From NCBI RefSeq assembly GCF_009391885.1, contig NZ_VZII01000023.1:1-64000 (forward strand): a stretch of 64,000 bases of DNA, read 5' to 3'. Positions 46,596 through 55,669 of this stretch are shown here, piece after piece. This DNA comes from Pseudomonas sp. MN1F. GTDB lineage: Bacteria; Pseudomonadota; Gammaproteobacteria; Pseudomonadales; Pseudomonadaceae. Both the position numbers and the translations under genes were made by a program. Under the pieces are notes generated by a model. It did no database searches. It saw only the letters and a program-made list of their open reading frames with translations, and was not told where the DNA came from. The stretch's first letter is position 1. Every line of letters begins with the position of its first letter.

Positions 46596-48683
46596 TCAGC
46601 GGATGCTGCTGGCCTGAATTGCAGTCAGGGCGATGGTATGAACGATATCGTCCACCTGCGCCCCGCGTGGCAAGTCGTTCACCGGCTTGCGCAGCCCCTG
46701 CAGCATCGGCCCCAGGCTGACCCCGTCGGTGCTGCGCTGCACGGCCTTGTGGGTGGTGTTGCCGGTGTTCAGGTCTGGGAACACGAACACCGTTGCACGT
46801 CCCGCCACCGGGCTCTCAGGGGCCAGCTGGCGAGCGACTTGCGGATTGGCGGCGGCGTCGTACTGCAGCGGCCCATCGATCAGCAGCCCTTGCTCCGCCG
46901 CCTGTGCCAGGCGCGTGGCTTCGCTCACTTTCTCCACTTCCTCGTCACTGGCCGAATCACTCGAATAGCTGATCATCGCCACCCGCGGTGCGATGCCGAA
47001 GGCCTGTGCCGATTCGGCGCTCTGCCGGGCGATCTCGGCCAGTTCGCTGGCGCTGGGATGCGGGTTCATCACACAGTCGCCGTACACCAGCACCTGTTCC
47101 GGGAACAGCATGAAGAACACCGACGACACCAGGCTGGCGCCGGGTGCGGTCTTGATCAGCTGCAGGGCAGGGCGAATGGTGTTGGCGGTGGAGTGCACCA
47201 GGCCCGAGACCAGGCCGTCGACCTCATCCAGGGCCAGCATCATGGTGCCGATCACCACCGGGTCTTCCAGCTGTTGCTCGGCCATGGGCGCATTGAGGTT
47301 CTTGCTCTTGCGCAGGTTGACCATCGGCTCGACATAGCGCTCGCGAATCAGCTCGGGGTCGAGTATCTCCAGGTCCGGTGGCAGGGTGATGCCTTGGGCG
47401 CGCGCCACGGCTTCGACTTCCTCAGGCTTGGCCAGCAGCACGCAACGGGCGATGCCGCGCGCCTGGCAGATTGCCGCGGCCTGCACCAGCAGCGGCTCGG
47501 CCCCTTCTGGCAGGACGATGCGCTTGTTGGCCTGTTGCGCCCGCTGGATCAGCTGGTAGCGGAACACCGCTGGCGACAGGCGCATTTCCCGTGGCGTGCC
47601 GCAGCGCTGGTGGAGCCAGGCGGCGTCCAGGTGGCTGGCGACGAAGTCGGTGATGAATTCGGCCCGGTCACGGTCGTCCACCGGGATTTCGCGGTTCAGC
47701 GAGTGGAGCAGGTTGGCGGTGTCGTAGGAGCCGGTGCTCACTGAGAGAATCGGCAGGCCGGCCTGCAGGGCGCCACGGCACAGGCCAAGGATGCGTGCAT
47801 CGGGCTTGCTGTCGCTGGTCAGCAGCAGGCCGGCCAGGGGCACGCCGTTGATCGCGGCAAGGCTCACGGCCAGGATGATGTCGTCGCGATCACCTGGGGT
47901 CACCACCAGGGTACCCGGCGTCAGCAGCGGTACCGTATTGGCCACGGTGCGGGCGCAAATGATGATCTTGTTCATCCGCCGTTGTTCGTAGTCGCCGGCG
48001 TTGAGCACCTGGGCACCAAGCAGTTCGGCCACGTCGCGGGTGCGCGGGGCGTTCAACTCGGGCTGGTAGGGGATGCAGCCGAGCAGGCGGAAGTCGTTGC
48101 CACGCAACAGCGGCGAGTGCTCGCGCAGGCGGGTGGCGAAGTCGGCCATGCCCTCGTCGGTGCGCACCTTGTTGAGGATTACCCCCAGCACTTTCGGGTC
48201 GCGCGGGCCGCCGAACAGCTGGGCCTGCAGTTCGACCCGCCCGGACAGCTCGCTGAGCACTTCGTTTTCCGGGGCGGAAACCAGGATCACTTCGGCATCC
48301 AGGCTCTTGGCCAGGTGCAGATTGACCCGTGCGGCGTAACTGGCGTGGCGGGTCGGCACCATGCCCTCGACCACCACCACGTCATTGCCGATGCAGGCTT
48401 GCTGGTACAGGCGGATGATTTCTTCGAGCAACTCGTCCAGCTGGCCATCGCCGAGCATGCGCTCGACATGGGCCAGGCTCAGTGGCACTGGTGGCTTGAT
48501 GCCGTGGGTGCGGGCGATTAGTTCGGTTGAGCGCTCCGGGCCCGTGTCGCCGGGGTGAGGCTGGGCGATGGGCTTGAAGAAGCCGACCTTGAGCCCGGCG
48601 CGCTCAAGCGTGCGGACCAGGCCCAGGCTGATGGAAGTCAGGCCGACACCAAAGTCGGTCGGCGCAATGAAAAATGTCTGCAT
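46596..48683 (-). CDS. pta: phosphate acetyltransferase
   Basis: Interconverts acetyl-CoA and acetyl phosphate. The 695-residue product is the long two-part form: an N-terminal BioD-like/DRTGG region (MQTFFIAPTDFGVGLTSISL) and a C-terminal PTA domain (LPEGAEPLLVQAAAIC, GLVHSTANTIRPALQLIKTA, VFPDLNTGNTTHKAVQR). ATG at 48681-48683 with GAGAAG upstream gives the right N-terminus. No ackA gene is adjacent here. Confidence 0.95.
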   Translation of the reverse strand: MQTFFIAPTDFGVGLTSISLGLVRTLERAGLKVGFFKPIAQPHPGDTGPERSTELIARTHGIKPPVPLSLAHVERMLGDGQLDELLEEIIRLYQQACIGNDVVVVEGMVPTRHASYAARVNLHLAKSLDAEVILVSAPENEVLSELSGRVELQAQLFGGPRDPKVLGVILNKVRTDEGMADFATRLREHSPLLRGNDFRLLGCIPYQPELNAPRTRDVAELLGAQVLNAGDYEQRRMNKIIICARTVANTVPLLTPGTLVVTPGDRDDIILAVSLAAINGVPLAGLLLTSDSKPDARILGLCRGALQAGLPILSVSTGSYDTANLLHSLNREIPVDDRDRAEFITDFVASHLDAAWLHQRCGTPREMRLSPAVFRYQLIQRAQQANKRIVLPEGAEPLLVQAAAICQARGIARCVLLAKPEEVEAVARAQGITLPPDLEILDPELIRERYVEPMVNLRKSKNLNAPMAEQQLEDPVVIGTMMLALDEVDGLVSGLVHSTANTIRPALQLIKTAPGASLVSSVFFMLFPEQVLVYGDCVMNPHPSASELAEIARQSAESAQAFGIAPRVAMISYSSDSASDEEVEKVSEATRLAQAAEQGLLIDGPLQYDAAANPQVARQLAPESPVAGRATVFVFPDLNTGNTTHKAVQRSTDGVSLGPMLQGLRKPVNDLPRGAQVDDIVHTIALTAIQASSIR

Positions 48684-48714
48684 GCGTGCTTCTCGAAATA
48701 AGCGGTGCAAGGAA

Positions 48715-49017
48715 TCAACGGCCAAGGGTAGCGCTATCGGCCCCTTGTGCGCACCAACCGCAAGCGAATGGCTGGCCGATGCGCTCGGCGCGCAGTGCGG
48801 CGTCGAGCACCCACGGACGGGCCTGCCACGGTGGCTGATGGCGCAGGTGCTGGGTATGGCCGCAGGACAGTTCGACCACCCAGTGGCCTTCTTCGTCCGG
48901 GTGGAAGCCGATGATCCGACTGATGGGTCGCCCCTCGTCTGCGCTGCGGTCGCAATCGGGCGATGCCTTGGTTACACTTGTCCGCTCTACATACTTTTGC
49001 AAAAGGTCTTGCCCCAT
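48715..49017 (-). CDS. DUF3565 zinc-ribbon-like protein
   Basis: The C-terminal 65 residues match DUF3565: RIIGFHPDEEGHWVVELSCG, then HTQHLRHQPPW and GWC, with conserved Cys/His that may bind metal. The start is uncertain: the ATG at 49015-49017 overlaps the slyD ATG on the other strand, and no other ATG or GTG is in phase before the conserved part; a TTG about 15 nt inside or an ATC after GAGGGG are alternatives. Function unknown. Confidence 0.7.
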   Translation of the reverse strand: MGQDLLQKYVERTSVTKASPDCDRSADEGRPISRIIGFHPDEEGHWVVELSCGHTQHLRHQPPWQARPWVLDAALRAERIGQPFACGWCAQGADSATLGR

Positions 49018-49501
49018 GCTGATCGCCGCCAACAAGGCTGTCTCCATCGACTATACCCTGACCAACGACGCCGGGGAGACCATCGACAGCTCCGCCGGTG
49101 GTGCGCCGCTGGTTTACCTGCACGGTGCCGCCAACATCATCCCAGGCCTGGAAAAGGCCCTGGAAGGCAAGCAAGCCGGTGACGAGCTGGACGTTGCCAT
49201 CGAGCCGGAAGACGCCTACGGCGAATACCTGGCCGAGCTGGTCAGCACCCTGAACCGCAGCCTGTTCGAAGGCGTCGACCAACTGGAAGTCGGCATGCAG
49301 TTCCACGCTTCGGCGCCGGACGGCCAGATGCAGATCGTCACCATCCGTGACATCGACGGCGACGACATCACTGTCGACGGCAACCACCCACTGGCTGGCC
49401 AGCGCCTGAACTTCAAGGTCAAGGTTGTTGACGTGCGTGACGCCAGCGAAGAAGAAATCGCTCACCGTCACATCCACGGTGAAGGTGGCCATCACCACTG
49501 A
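49016..49501 (+). CDS. slyD: FKBP-type peptidyl-prolyl isomerase SlyD
   Basis: A 161-residue proline isomerase and chaperone with an FKBP domain interrupted by the insert-in-flap domain (AYGEYLAELVSTLNRSLFEG region) and a His-rich tail (HRHIHGEGGHHH) suited to nickel binding. The N-terminus MLIAANKAVSIDYTLTNDAG fixes the start at 49016; an in-phase open frame extends upstream. It divergently abuts the DUF3565 gene. Confidence 0.93.
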   Translation: MLIAANKAVSIDYTLTNDAGETIDSSAGGAPLVYLHGAANIIPGLEKALEGKQAGDELDVAIEPEDAYGEYLAELVSTLNRSLFEGVDQLEVGMQFHASAPDGQMQIVTIRDIDGDDITVDGNHPLAGQRLNFKVKVVDVRDASEEEIAHRHIHGEGGHHH

Positions 49502-49529
49502 TTTTCTGCGCTAAGCTCAGAAAGTCGCC

Positions 49530-49595
49530 AGGCGCTCGGACAAGCCGGCATGCCTCCCCAGCGGGAGGTGCGCGGCTTGGAAGAGCGCCTTTTTA
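49530..49595 (+). terminator. branched terminator after slyD
   Basis: AGGCGCTC (49530-49537) pairs with GAGCGCCT (49583-49590), followed by a T-tract; two further nested stems (AAGCC/GGCTT and CCTCCC/GGGAGG) lie inside. The structure is longer than a simple terminator. Confidence 0.75.
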
Positions 49596-49647
49596 GTGGG
49601 CGCAATTCGCCCCCAGCGGCAACCGGGAACCTGAGAGGGGATTCATC

Positions 49648-50130
49648 ATGAGTGCATTTCACGACCTGACGTTGAAGGCGCTGAACGGCGAGGACCTGCC
49701 CCTGGCTCCGTTCAAGGGCCAGGTGGTGCTGGTGGTCAATGTCGCCTCCAAGTGTGGCCTGACGCCGCAATACGCTTCGCTGGAAAAACTCCAGCAGCAG
49801 TTCAAGGGCAAGGGTTTCAATGTGCTGGGCCTGCCCTGCAACCAGTTTGCCGGCCAGGAGCCGGGCAGCGAAAAGGAAATCCAGGAGTTCTGCAGCCTGA
49901 ATTACGGCGTGAGCTTCCCGCTGGGTGCCAAGCTCGAGGTAAACGGGCCGCAGCGTCACTCGCTGTATCGCCTGCTGGCGGGCGAGGGCGCCGAGTTCCC
50001 GGGTGACATCAGCTGGAACTTCGAGAAGTTCCTGGTGGGCAAGGATGGCCGGGTGCTGGCGCGTTTTGCCCCGCGTACCGCACCGGATGATCCAACGGTG
50101 GTGCAGGCCATTGAAAAAGCCCTGAATTGA
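49648..50130 (+). CDS. glutathione peroxidase family protein
   Basis: A 160-residue thiol peroxidase of the glutathione peroxidase fold, reducing peroxides in the cytoplasm. Catalytic Cys36 is in NVASKCGLT; the Gln of LPCNQFAGQEPG and Trp of SWNFEKFLV complete the active site. Bacterial members usually work with thioredoxin or glutathione. GAGAGGGG precedes the ATG. Confidence 0.93.
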   Translation: MSAFHDLTLKALNGEDLPLAPFKGQVVLVVNVASKCGLTPQYASLEKLQQQFKGKGFNVLGLPCNQFAGQEPGSEKEIQEFCSLNYGVSFPLGAKLEVNGPQRHSLYRLLAGEGAEFPGDISWNFEKFLVGKDGRVLARFAPRTAPDDPTVVQAIEKALN

Positions 50131-50139
50131 GCTTCTGTA

Positions 50140-50158
50140 GGGGGTGCGAAGCACCCCC
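50140..50158. terminator. hairpin after glutathione peroxidase gene
   Basis: GGGGGTGC (50140-50147) pairs with GCACCCCC (50151-50158) around GAA; no T-tract, so termination may be weak. Confidence 0.5.
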
Positions 50159-50255
50159 AGCGATAGGCCAGAATCACCAGGATCAATAATGCTGGGCCCA
50201 GTCTTCCGCCCCCTCTAACCTCAGGCGCATTTCCTCCCTCAGACGGAAGCGCCCC

Positions 50256-51359
50256 ATGTCCAGCAACCCCCTGTTCCAACCCTTCACCCTCGGCGCGCTC
50301 GAGCTGCCGACCCGCGTCGTCATGGCGCCCATGACCCGTACCTTCTGCCCCGGTGGCGTGCCGCACGCGGGCGTGGTCGAGTACTACCGCCGCCGTGCCG
50401 CAGCGGGCGTGGGGCTGATCATCACCGAGGGCACCACGGTCGGGCACAAGGCCGCCAACGGTTACCCCAATGTGCCGCGCTTCCATGGTGAAGATGCCTT
50501 GGCCGGTTGGAAGCAGGTGGTCGATGCGGTGCATGCCGAAGGTGGCCGTATCGTGCCGCAGCTGTGGCATGTGGGCACGGTGCGCCGGCTGGGTACCGAA
50601 CCGGACGCCAGCGTGCCGGGGTACGGGCCGAGCGAGAAGGTCAAGGACGGCCAGGTGCTGGTGCATGGCATGACCCAAGACGATATCCGCGACGTGATCG
50701 CTGCCTTCGCCCAGGCGGCCCGCGACGCCAAGGCCATCGGCATGGACGGCGTAGAGATCCATGGCGCCCACGGCTACCTGATCGACCAGTTCTTCTGGGA
50801 TGCCAGCAACCGTCGCAGCGACGAATATGGCGGTGACCTGGCCGGCCGTTCGCGCTTCGCCATCGAGCTGATCCAGGCCGTGCGCGCTGCCGTGGGGCCG
50901 GACTTCCCGATCATCTTCCGTTTCTCGCAGTGGAAACAGCAGGACTACAGCGCACGCCTGGTGCAAACGCCGGAAGCGCTGGCGGCATTCCTCGAACCGC
51001 TGTCGGCGGCAGGTGTGGATATCTTCCACTGTTCGACCCGGCGCTTCTGGGAGCCAGAGTTCGAAGGTTCCGAGCTGAACCTGGCCGGCTGGACCCGCAC
51101 GCTCACCGGCAAACCGACCATCACCGTCGGCAGCGTGGGGCTCGATGGCGAGTTCCTGCAGTTCATGGTCGCCACCGACAAGGTGGCCAAGCCGGCCAGC
51201 CTGGAAGGCTTGCTGCGCCGTCTGGGCGACGAAGAGTTCGACCTGGTGGCGGTTGGCCGTGCACTGCTGGTGGACGCCGAATGGGCGCAGAAGGTGCGTG
51301 AAGGGCGTGAAGCGGATGTGCTGCCGTTCAGCCGCGAGGCGTTGACGACCCTGGCTTGA
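50256..51359 (+). CDS. Old Yellow Enzyme-family NADH:flavin oxidoreductase
   Basis: A 367-residue FMN-dependent ene-reductase with RVVMAPMTRTF near the N-terminus, GLIITEGTTV, QLWHVGTVRR with the conserved His, and the diagnostic GVEIHGAHGYLIDQFFWDAS and RRSDEYGGDLAGRSRF. Substrates of this family are alpha,beta-unsaturated carbonyls and nitro compounds. Its end overlaps the convergent glycosyltransferase gene by 32 nt. Confidence 0.92.
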   Translation: MSSNPLFQPFTLGALELPTRVVMAPMTRTFCPGGVPHAGVVEYYRRRAAAGVGLIITEGTTVGHKAANGYPNVPRFHGEDALAGWKQVVDAVHAEGGRIVPQLWHVGTVRRLGTEPDASVPGYGPSEKVKDGQVLVHGMTQDDIRDVIAAFAQAARDAKAIGMDGVEIHGAHGYLIDQFFWDASNRRSDEYGGDLAGRSRFAIELIQAVRAAVGPDFPIIFRFSQWKQQDYSARLVQTPEALAAFLEPLSAAGVDIFHCSTRRFWEPEFEGSELNLAGWTRTLTGKPTITVGSVGLDGEFLQFMVATDKVAKPASLEGLLRRLGDEEFDLVAVGRALLVDAEWAQKVREGREADVLPFSREALTTLA

Positions 51360-52542
51360 TCGCCAGCGCCGAGCCTGCCGGTTGGCTGCCGGCAGGTGCC
51401 GTGTGGCAGGCGTTGAACAGGTGCGATTCGAACTGCTCGACGATCGCCGGCCAGCCTTGGCGGCTGGCGTGCTGGCGGGCGTTCAGGCGGACCCGGCGCA
51501 GGGTTTCGCTTTCTTCCAGCAGCCAGCAGGCGGCATCGATGAATGCGCACGGGTCGCCGGGCATGGCCAGCGCACCGCTGTGGCCATGGCGGATGTGCTG
51601 GGCGGCGGCGGCTTCGTCGTAGGCGACCACTGCCAGCCCCGAGGCCATGGCTTCGAGCACCACGTTGCCGAAGGTTTCGGTCAGGCTCGGGAACAGGAAC
51701 AGGTCGCCGCTGGCGTAGTGTTCGGCCAATGCTTCGCCGCGTTGGGCGCCGCAGAACACCGCATCCGGCATCTGCTGCTGAAGGGCGCCGCGCTGCGGGC
51801 CATCACCCACCACCACCAGGCGCAGGCGCCGCTGTGGATAAGCGCTCTGCAAGGCTTGCAGGCAGGGCTGCAACAGCGTCAGGTTCTTTTCTGCGGCCAG
51901 GCGCCCGACGTGCAGCACGCCGATGTCGTCCGTGCCGAGCCCCCAGCTTTCACGTAACGACTGGCTGCGCCGGGCTGGGTTGAACAGGCCGGCATCAACG
52001 CCTCGGGCCATCAAGGCCAGGCGCTCGAACCCGCGGCGTTCCAGCTCCAGACGTTGGCTGACACTGGGTACCAGGGTGGCGGCGGTGCGCCGATGGAACC
52101 AGCGCAGGTAGTGGGTGAGCAGGCGCGCCAGCAGGCCGAGGCCGTATTGCCCGGAGTACTGGGGGAAATTGGTGTGAAAGCCGCTGACCACAGCAACCCC
52201 CAGGCGCCGCGCGGCGCGCAGGGCACTGAGGCCTAACGGCCCTTCGGTAGCAATATACAGCACGTCCGGGCGCTGCCGGCGCCAGCGGCGCAGCAGCTTG
52301 TGCATCGACACCTCGCCCCACTGCAGGCCGGGGTAGCCGGGCAGTGCCCAGCCACGGCAGAGCAGCAGTCCCTGGTCATCCTCCGCCGATGCCTCGTTAG
52401 CTTGCCGTGGGCGAACGATTTCCACCTGGTGGCCACGCTGTCGCAAACCTTCGCTGAGGCGGCCAAGGGTATTGGCCACACCGTTTATTTCGGGTGGGAA
52501 GGTTTCGCTGACAAGGCAAATGCGTAGGGCAGGTGTATTCAT
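51328..52542 (-). CDS. GT4-family glycosyltransferase
   Basis: A 404-residue GT-B glycosyltransferase. The N-terminal domain begins ICLVSETFPPEINGVANTLG; the C-terminal domain has HVGRLAAEKNL, VVVGDGPQRG and the EX7E motif in SLTETFGNVVLEAMASG. It resembles mannosyltransferases acting on phosphatidyl-myo-inositol-like or diglucosyl acceptors (MgtA/PimB group), but the acceptor is unknown. It is divergent from the chemotaxis transducer gene. Confidence 0.9.
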   Translation of the reverse strand: MNTPALRICLVSETFPPEINGVANTLGRLSEGLRQRGHQVEIVRPRQANEASAEDDQGLLLCRGWALPGYPGLQWGEVSMHKLLRRWRRQRPDVLYIATEGPLGLSALRAARRLGVAVVSGFHTNFPQYSGQYGLGLLARLLTHYLRWFHRRTAATLVPSVSQRLELERRGFERLALMARGVDAGLFNPARRSQSLRESWGLGTDDIGVLHVGRLAAEKNLTLLQPCLQALQSAYPQRRLRLVVVGDGPQRGALQQQMPDAVFCGAQRGEALAEHYASGDLFLFPSLTETFGNVVLEAMASGLAVVAYDEAAAAQHIRHGHSGALAMPGDPCAFIDAACWLLEESETLRRVRLNARQHASRQGWPAIVEQFESHLFNACHTAPAGSQPAGSALAIKPGSSTPRG

Positions 52543-52721
52543 GACAAAAAGTGTCCACCTGCTGCGTTGCGCTCACATGACAGCCTTGTGACGTGCAGGT
52601 GACGCCCGATTCCCGGCAGTTTCTCCTGTGTGAATATTTCTTTGCAGGGTGCTCAAGCAGTACGTGGCGCAGCCGATGAAGATGCATCCGAATAGGTTTG
52701 ATGCGCTCCGGGAGTGCGGTG

Positions 52722-54038
52722 ATGTTCAACAGCAAGCTCAAGAAAGAAATCCAGCAACTGCGCGAAGAACTGATGGCCGTCGAGCAGGTCAAGAGCAGCC
52801 TCGACAGCGAGATGCTGGTGTTGCAGCTCGACCCCCAGGGGCGCATCGAGCAGGTCAACGGCAACTTCGAGAGCGAGATGCTCTACCGTGCCGAGCAATT
52901 GATTGGCCGCAACATCGAAGACATCGTGCCAGCGCATGTGAAGAAGCTCGACTTCTACCAGCGCATGAAAAACGCCATCACCCGTGGCGAGCACCTCAAC
53001 GGCGCGTTCCGCCTGCTGCGCGGCAACGGCGAGGAAGCCTGGCTGCGTTCTATCCTGCAGCCGGTGAAGACTGTTGACGGGCGGATCAGGCATTTCTCCA
53101 TGCATTCCAGCGACCTGACCCGCACCATCGAAGCCTCGCGTGAACACGAAAGCCTGATCAAGGCGCTGATGCGCTCTACCGCCGTGATCGAGTTCAACCT
53201 CGACGGCGAAGTATTGACCGCCAACGACCGCTTCCTGCAGACGGTGGGCTACAGCCTGGAGCAGGTGCGTGGCAAACATCACCGCATGTTCTGCGGGCCG
53301 GAGGAGGCCAACTCGGCAGGCTACCAGGCATTTTGGGACAAACTGCGCCGTGGCGAGTACGTCGCCGACCGTTTCAAGCGGGTCGACGCCCATGGGCGCA
53401 CGATCTGGCTGGAGGCTTCCTACAACCCGATCTTCGATGCCCATGACGTGCTGTACAAGGTGGTCAAGTTCGCCACCGTGATCACCGACCAGGTCAATCA
53501 GGAGTTGGCGGTGGCGCAGGCTGCCGACATTGCCTACAACACTTCCCTGGAGACCGACAGCAGCGCCCGCAAAGCCACCGATGTGGTGACCCAGACCGTG
53601 GATGTGATGCGTGGGCTGGAAGGCTCCATGCAGGATGCTGCCGAGGGTATCCAGGCTTTGGACAAGCAGTCCAAGGTGATCGGCGCAATCATCAAGACCA
53701 TCAGCGACATTGCCGGGCAGACCAACCTGCTGGCGCTCAACGCCGCCATCGAAGCCGCCCGTGCCGGCGAGCAGGGCCGTGGTTTTGCCGTGGTCGCCGA
53801 CGAAGTGCGGCAGTTGGCCTCGCGTACCAGCAGCGCGACCGAGGAGATTGCCAAGGTGGTGCAGCAGAACGAACAGTTGGCCCAGGCGGCTGTGGATATC
53901 ATCGACACCAGCAAGCGCCAGGCCGAACAAGGGCTGGCGCTGGCGGCGGATACCGGTGGGGTGATCGTCGAGATTCAGGAAGGGGCGAAGAAGGTGGTGG
54001 ATGCAGTGGGGCAGTTTTCCAGCCAGTTGAGCCACTGA
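52722..54038 (+). CDS. cytoplasmic PAS-PAS-MCP transducer, BdlA-like
   Basis: A 438-residue soluble chemotaxis-type transducer without membrane segments. Two PAS domains (about 25-115 and 150-240) precede a methyl-accepting signal domain with the hairpin tip block [20 protein letters not shown] then [15 protein letters not shown]. This is the layout of BdlA, which controls biofilm dispersion in P. aeruginosa. ATG at 52722 follows GGGAG; a further upstream in-phase start exists. Confidence 0.92.
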   Translation: MFNSKLKKEIQQLREELMAVEQVKSSLDSEMLVLQLDPQGRIEQVNGNFESEMLYRAEQLIGRNIEDIVPAHVKKLDFYQRMKNAITRGEHLNGAFRLLRGNGEEAWLRSILQPVKTVDGRIRHFSMHSSDLTRTIEASREHESLIKALMRSTAVIEFNLDGEVLTANDRFLQTVGYSLEQVRGKHHRMFCGPEEANSAGYQAFWDKLRRGEYVADRFKRVDAHGRTIWLEASYNPIFDAHDVLYKVVKFATVITDQVNQELAVAQAADIAYNTSLETDSSARKATDVVTQTVDVMRGLEGSMQDAAEGIQALDKQSKVIGAIIKTISDIAGQTNLLALNAAIEAARAGEQGRGFAVVADEVRQLASRTSSATEEIAKVVQQNEQLAQAAVDIIDTSKRQAEQGLALAADTGGVIVEIQEGAKKVVDAVGQFSSQLSH

Positions 54039-54056
54039 CGGCAACCTGACAGGCGT

Positions 54057-54089
54057 GGCGGAAAGGGGCGCAGGCCGGACCTTTCCGCC
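54057..54089. terminator. hairpin after the BdlA-like gene
   Basis: GGCGGAAAGG (54057-54066) pairs with CCTTTCCGCC (54080-54089) with a 13-nt loop; convergent genes flank it. Confidence 0.7.
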
Positions 54090-54097
54090 GTGGTTGG

Positions 54098-54487
54098 TCA
54101 ATCGGCCTGTTCGGTTTCCTTGATGTGCCGATAGACGATTGAGGCGGCTTCGTGAACCGCCGCCAGGTCTACCGCGACATGATGTTCTTCACCGTTCACA
54201 CCACGAGCACTGAAGATGCCTCCGGCCGGTCCGATGGTGGGCGCCTCACTGTGCAGCACCGCATCGACCAGCAACTCGACCAGGGGTTGGCTGTAGTTGA
54301 CCGTTCCGTTGTCCGCGTTCCAGGTTGTGTAGTGCAACCGCTCGATCTGCTCATGGATGTCGATGGCTTCCAAAGCCTCGCGTAGCCGCCACTTTACCCG
54401 TTGCTCGGCGATGGTCGTGCTGTGAAGATGCTTGGGGATGCCTGCCAGTTCAATGAAATCTTTCGATTTGATGTCTGTGAATTCCAT
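54098..54487 (-). CDS. conserved protein of unknown function
   Basis: A 129-residue soluble protein, MEFTDIKSKDFIELAGIPKH onward. Features are AEQRVKWRLREALEAIDIHE, RLHYTTWNADNGTVNYSQ and ARGVNGEEHHVAVDLAAVHE; no domain is recognised. ATG at 54485-54487 has GGAG 8 nt upstream; an upstream in-phase extension would be implausible. Lies at the edge of the second accessory patch. Confidence 0.65.
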   Translation of the reverse strand: MEFTDIKSKDFIELAGIPKHLHSTTIAEQRVKWRLREALEAIDIHEQIERLHYTTWNADNGTVNYSQPLVELLVDAVLHSEAPTIGPAGGIFSARGVNGEEHHVAVDLAAVHEAASIVYRHIKETEQAD

Positions 54488-54614
54488 CTTCGATCTCCGC
54501 TGATAAAGGCCACGAAGCTGCGGCCATAAGTGTATTGGTAACCGAGCAGGCCCTGCGCAAGCTGCATGTATCGAATGAATTAGCGAGCAGGCCTGCCAGG
54601 GCAAGCTGTGGTTT

Positions 54615-55118
54615 TCAGACGATGGGGTCCATTTTCATCATGCGCTGGAAGGTTTCTTCCACGGCAGCCCAGAGATTACTTTCATCGTCAGTGAAGAGGG
54701 TTCCGTCGAACTCATATCTGTCGATATCCGACTTCTCCAGTTTTCCCGCTATCAGGGCCCAGATCAGGTAGGTCCTGAGCGATGACTTGTCGCCATTGGC
54801 GTCATAAACGTAACAGGACATGTTTTGATAATCGTCAAGACCCTGTTCTGCCAGGGTGGTTATGAACGTAGCGTGAACTTGTAACTTTACTTGTTCAAAA
54901 GCCGCGAACTCTTCGTCATTGAGATCGCGCCCTCCCTTGCCTTCTTGAAAAAGACGCGCCAGCGGGCCCTGTGGATCAATCGGGCCTACCGGAACTTCGG
55001 GCTCTTCAGTTTCCGGCTCGGGGGCTGTTTCTGGGTCGTTAACCTCAGTTTCTACAGGTTCGCCCTCACCGGCAGTCTCGCCCGGCAGTATTTCCTCGAA
55101 CTTTTCATCGTCAATCAT
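54615..55118 (-). CDS. acidic protein of unknown function
   Basis: A 167-residue protein with a strongly acidic, proline-rich N-terminal third (EVNDPETAPEPETEEPEVPV) and a C-terminal soluble part (FTDDESNLWAAVEETFQRMM). AGAGGA precedes the ATG. It has no membrane segment and no recognised family. It is divergent from the DNase-tip fragment and in an AT-richer patch, so it may belong to the same exchangeable locus. Confidence 0.6.
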   Translation of the reverse strand: MIDDEKFEEILPGETAGEGEPVETEVNDPETAPEPETEEPEVPVGPIDPQGPLARLFQEGKGGRDLNDEEFAAFEQVKLQVHATFITTLAEQGLDDYQNMSCYVYDANGDKSSLRTYLIWALIAGKLEKSDIDRYEFDGTLFTDDESNLWAAVEETFQRMMKMDPIV

Positions 55119-55149
55119 CTGGTTGTCCTCTTGAAATGAGCGCCAGCAG

Positions 55150-55650
55150 GTGGCGGGGATGATTGAACGATGGATTGATAACCCGTTTGCTCTAACTATC
55201 TACCCCCTTGTCTGCTTACAGGGTCTTGCTCACAAATGCTGTAACTACGAATTAGACTTTTCCTACAATCGTCTCAGGAACGTCCCACACCCACTCCATG
55301 ATGTGATTTCCCCTGCACAAAACTGGCAGGGAGACGCCTCATGCTGCTCTGGCAAATCGTGCCCACCTGGCGCGATGTCGAGACACGCATCACCGATGAG
55401 CCCAGTTGAAGCAAAAAAACTCTCAGCGAAGCAGGCAAAGGAAACGATGTCTTCTCTTGCTGCACTGCACAATCCAGATTTAATCGCCGGCGGCAGAGAT
55501 GTCATTTCTGACTTCGGAGATAGACAAGTAAACTCCACTATAGGTCCCCAGTGGAGAAGTAGGGTGGGGGAGCTAATACAATCAATCGAAAAGCAATCCA
55601 AAGAAGGTGGCGCCTCAGGTTTTTTGAATGTTAGATTGCATAAGTGCTGA
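55150..55650 (+). pseudogene. Ntox15 (Tde1-like) DNase toxin tip, N-terminus missing
   Basis: The open frame of 166 residues ends with a domain like Ntox15, the DNase of T6SS effector Tde1: AALHNPDLIAGGRDVISDFG, RQVNSTIGPQWRSRV and LNVRLHKC. The catalytic HxxD is His107/Asp110. Upstream pieces (HPLHDVISPAQNWQGDASCC) look like part of the same toxin, but no credible start or N-terminal loading domain remains; the first codons (GTG at 55150, ATG at 55159) lack a ribosome site. Interpreted as a detached toxin tip or remnant. Confidence 0.7.
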
Positions 55651-55669
55651 CAAGCAAAGGAGCGCGACA

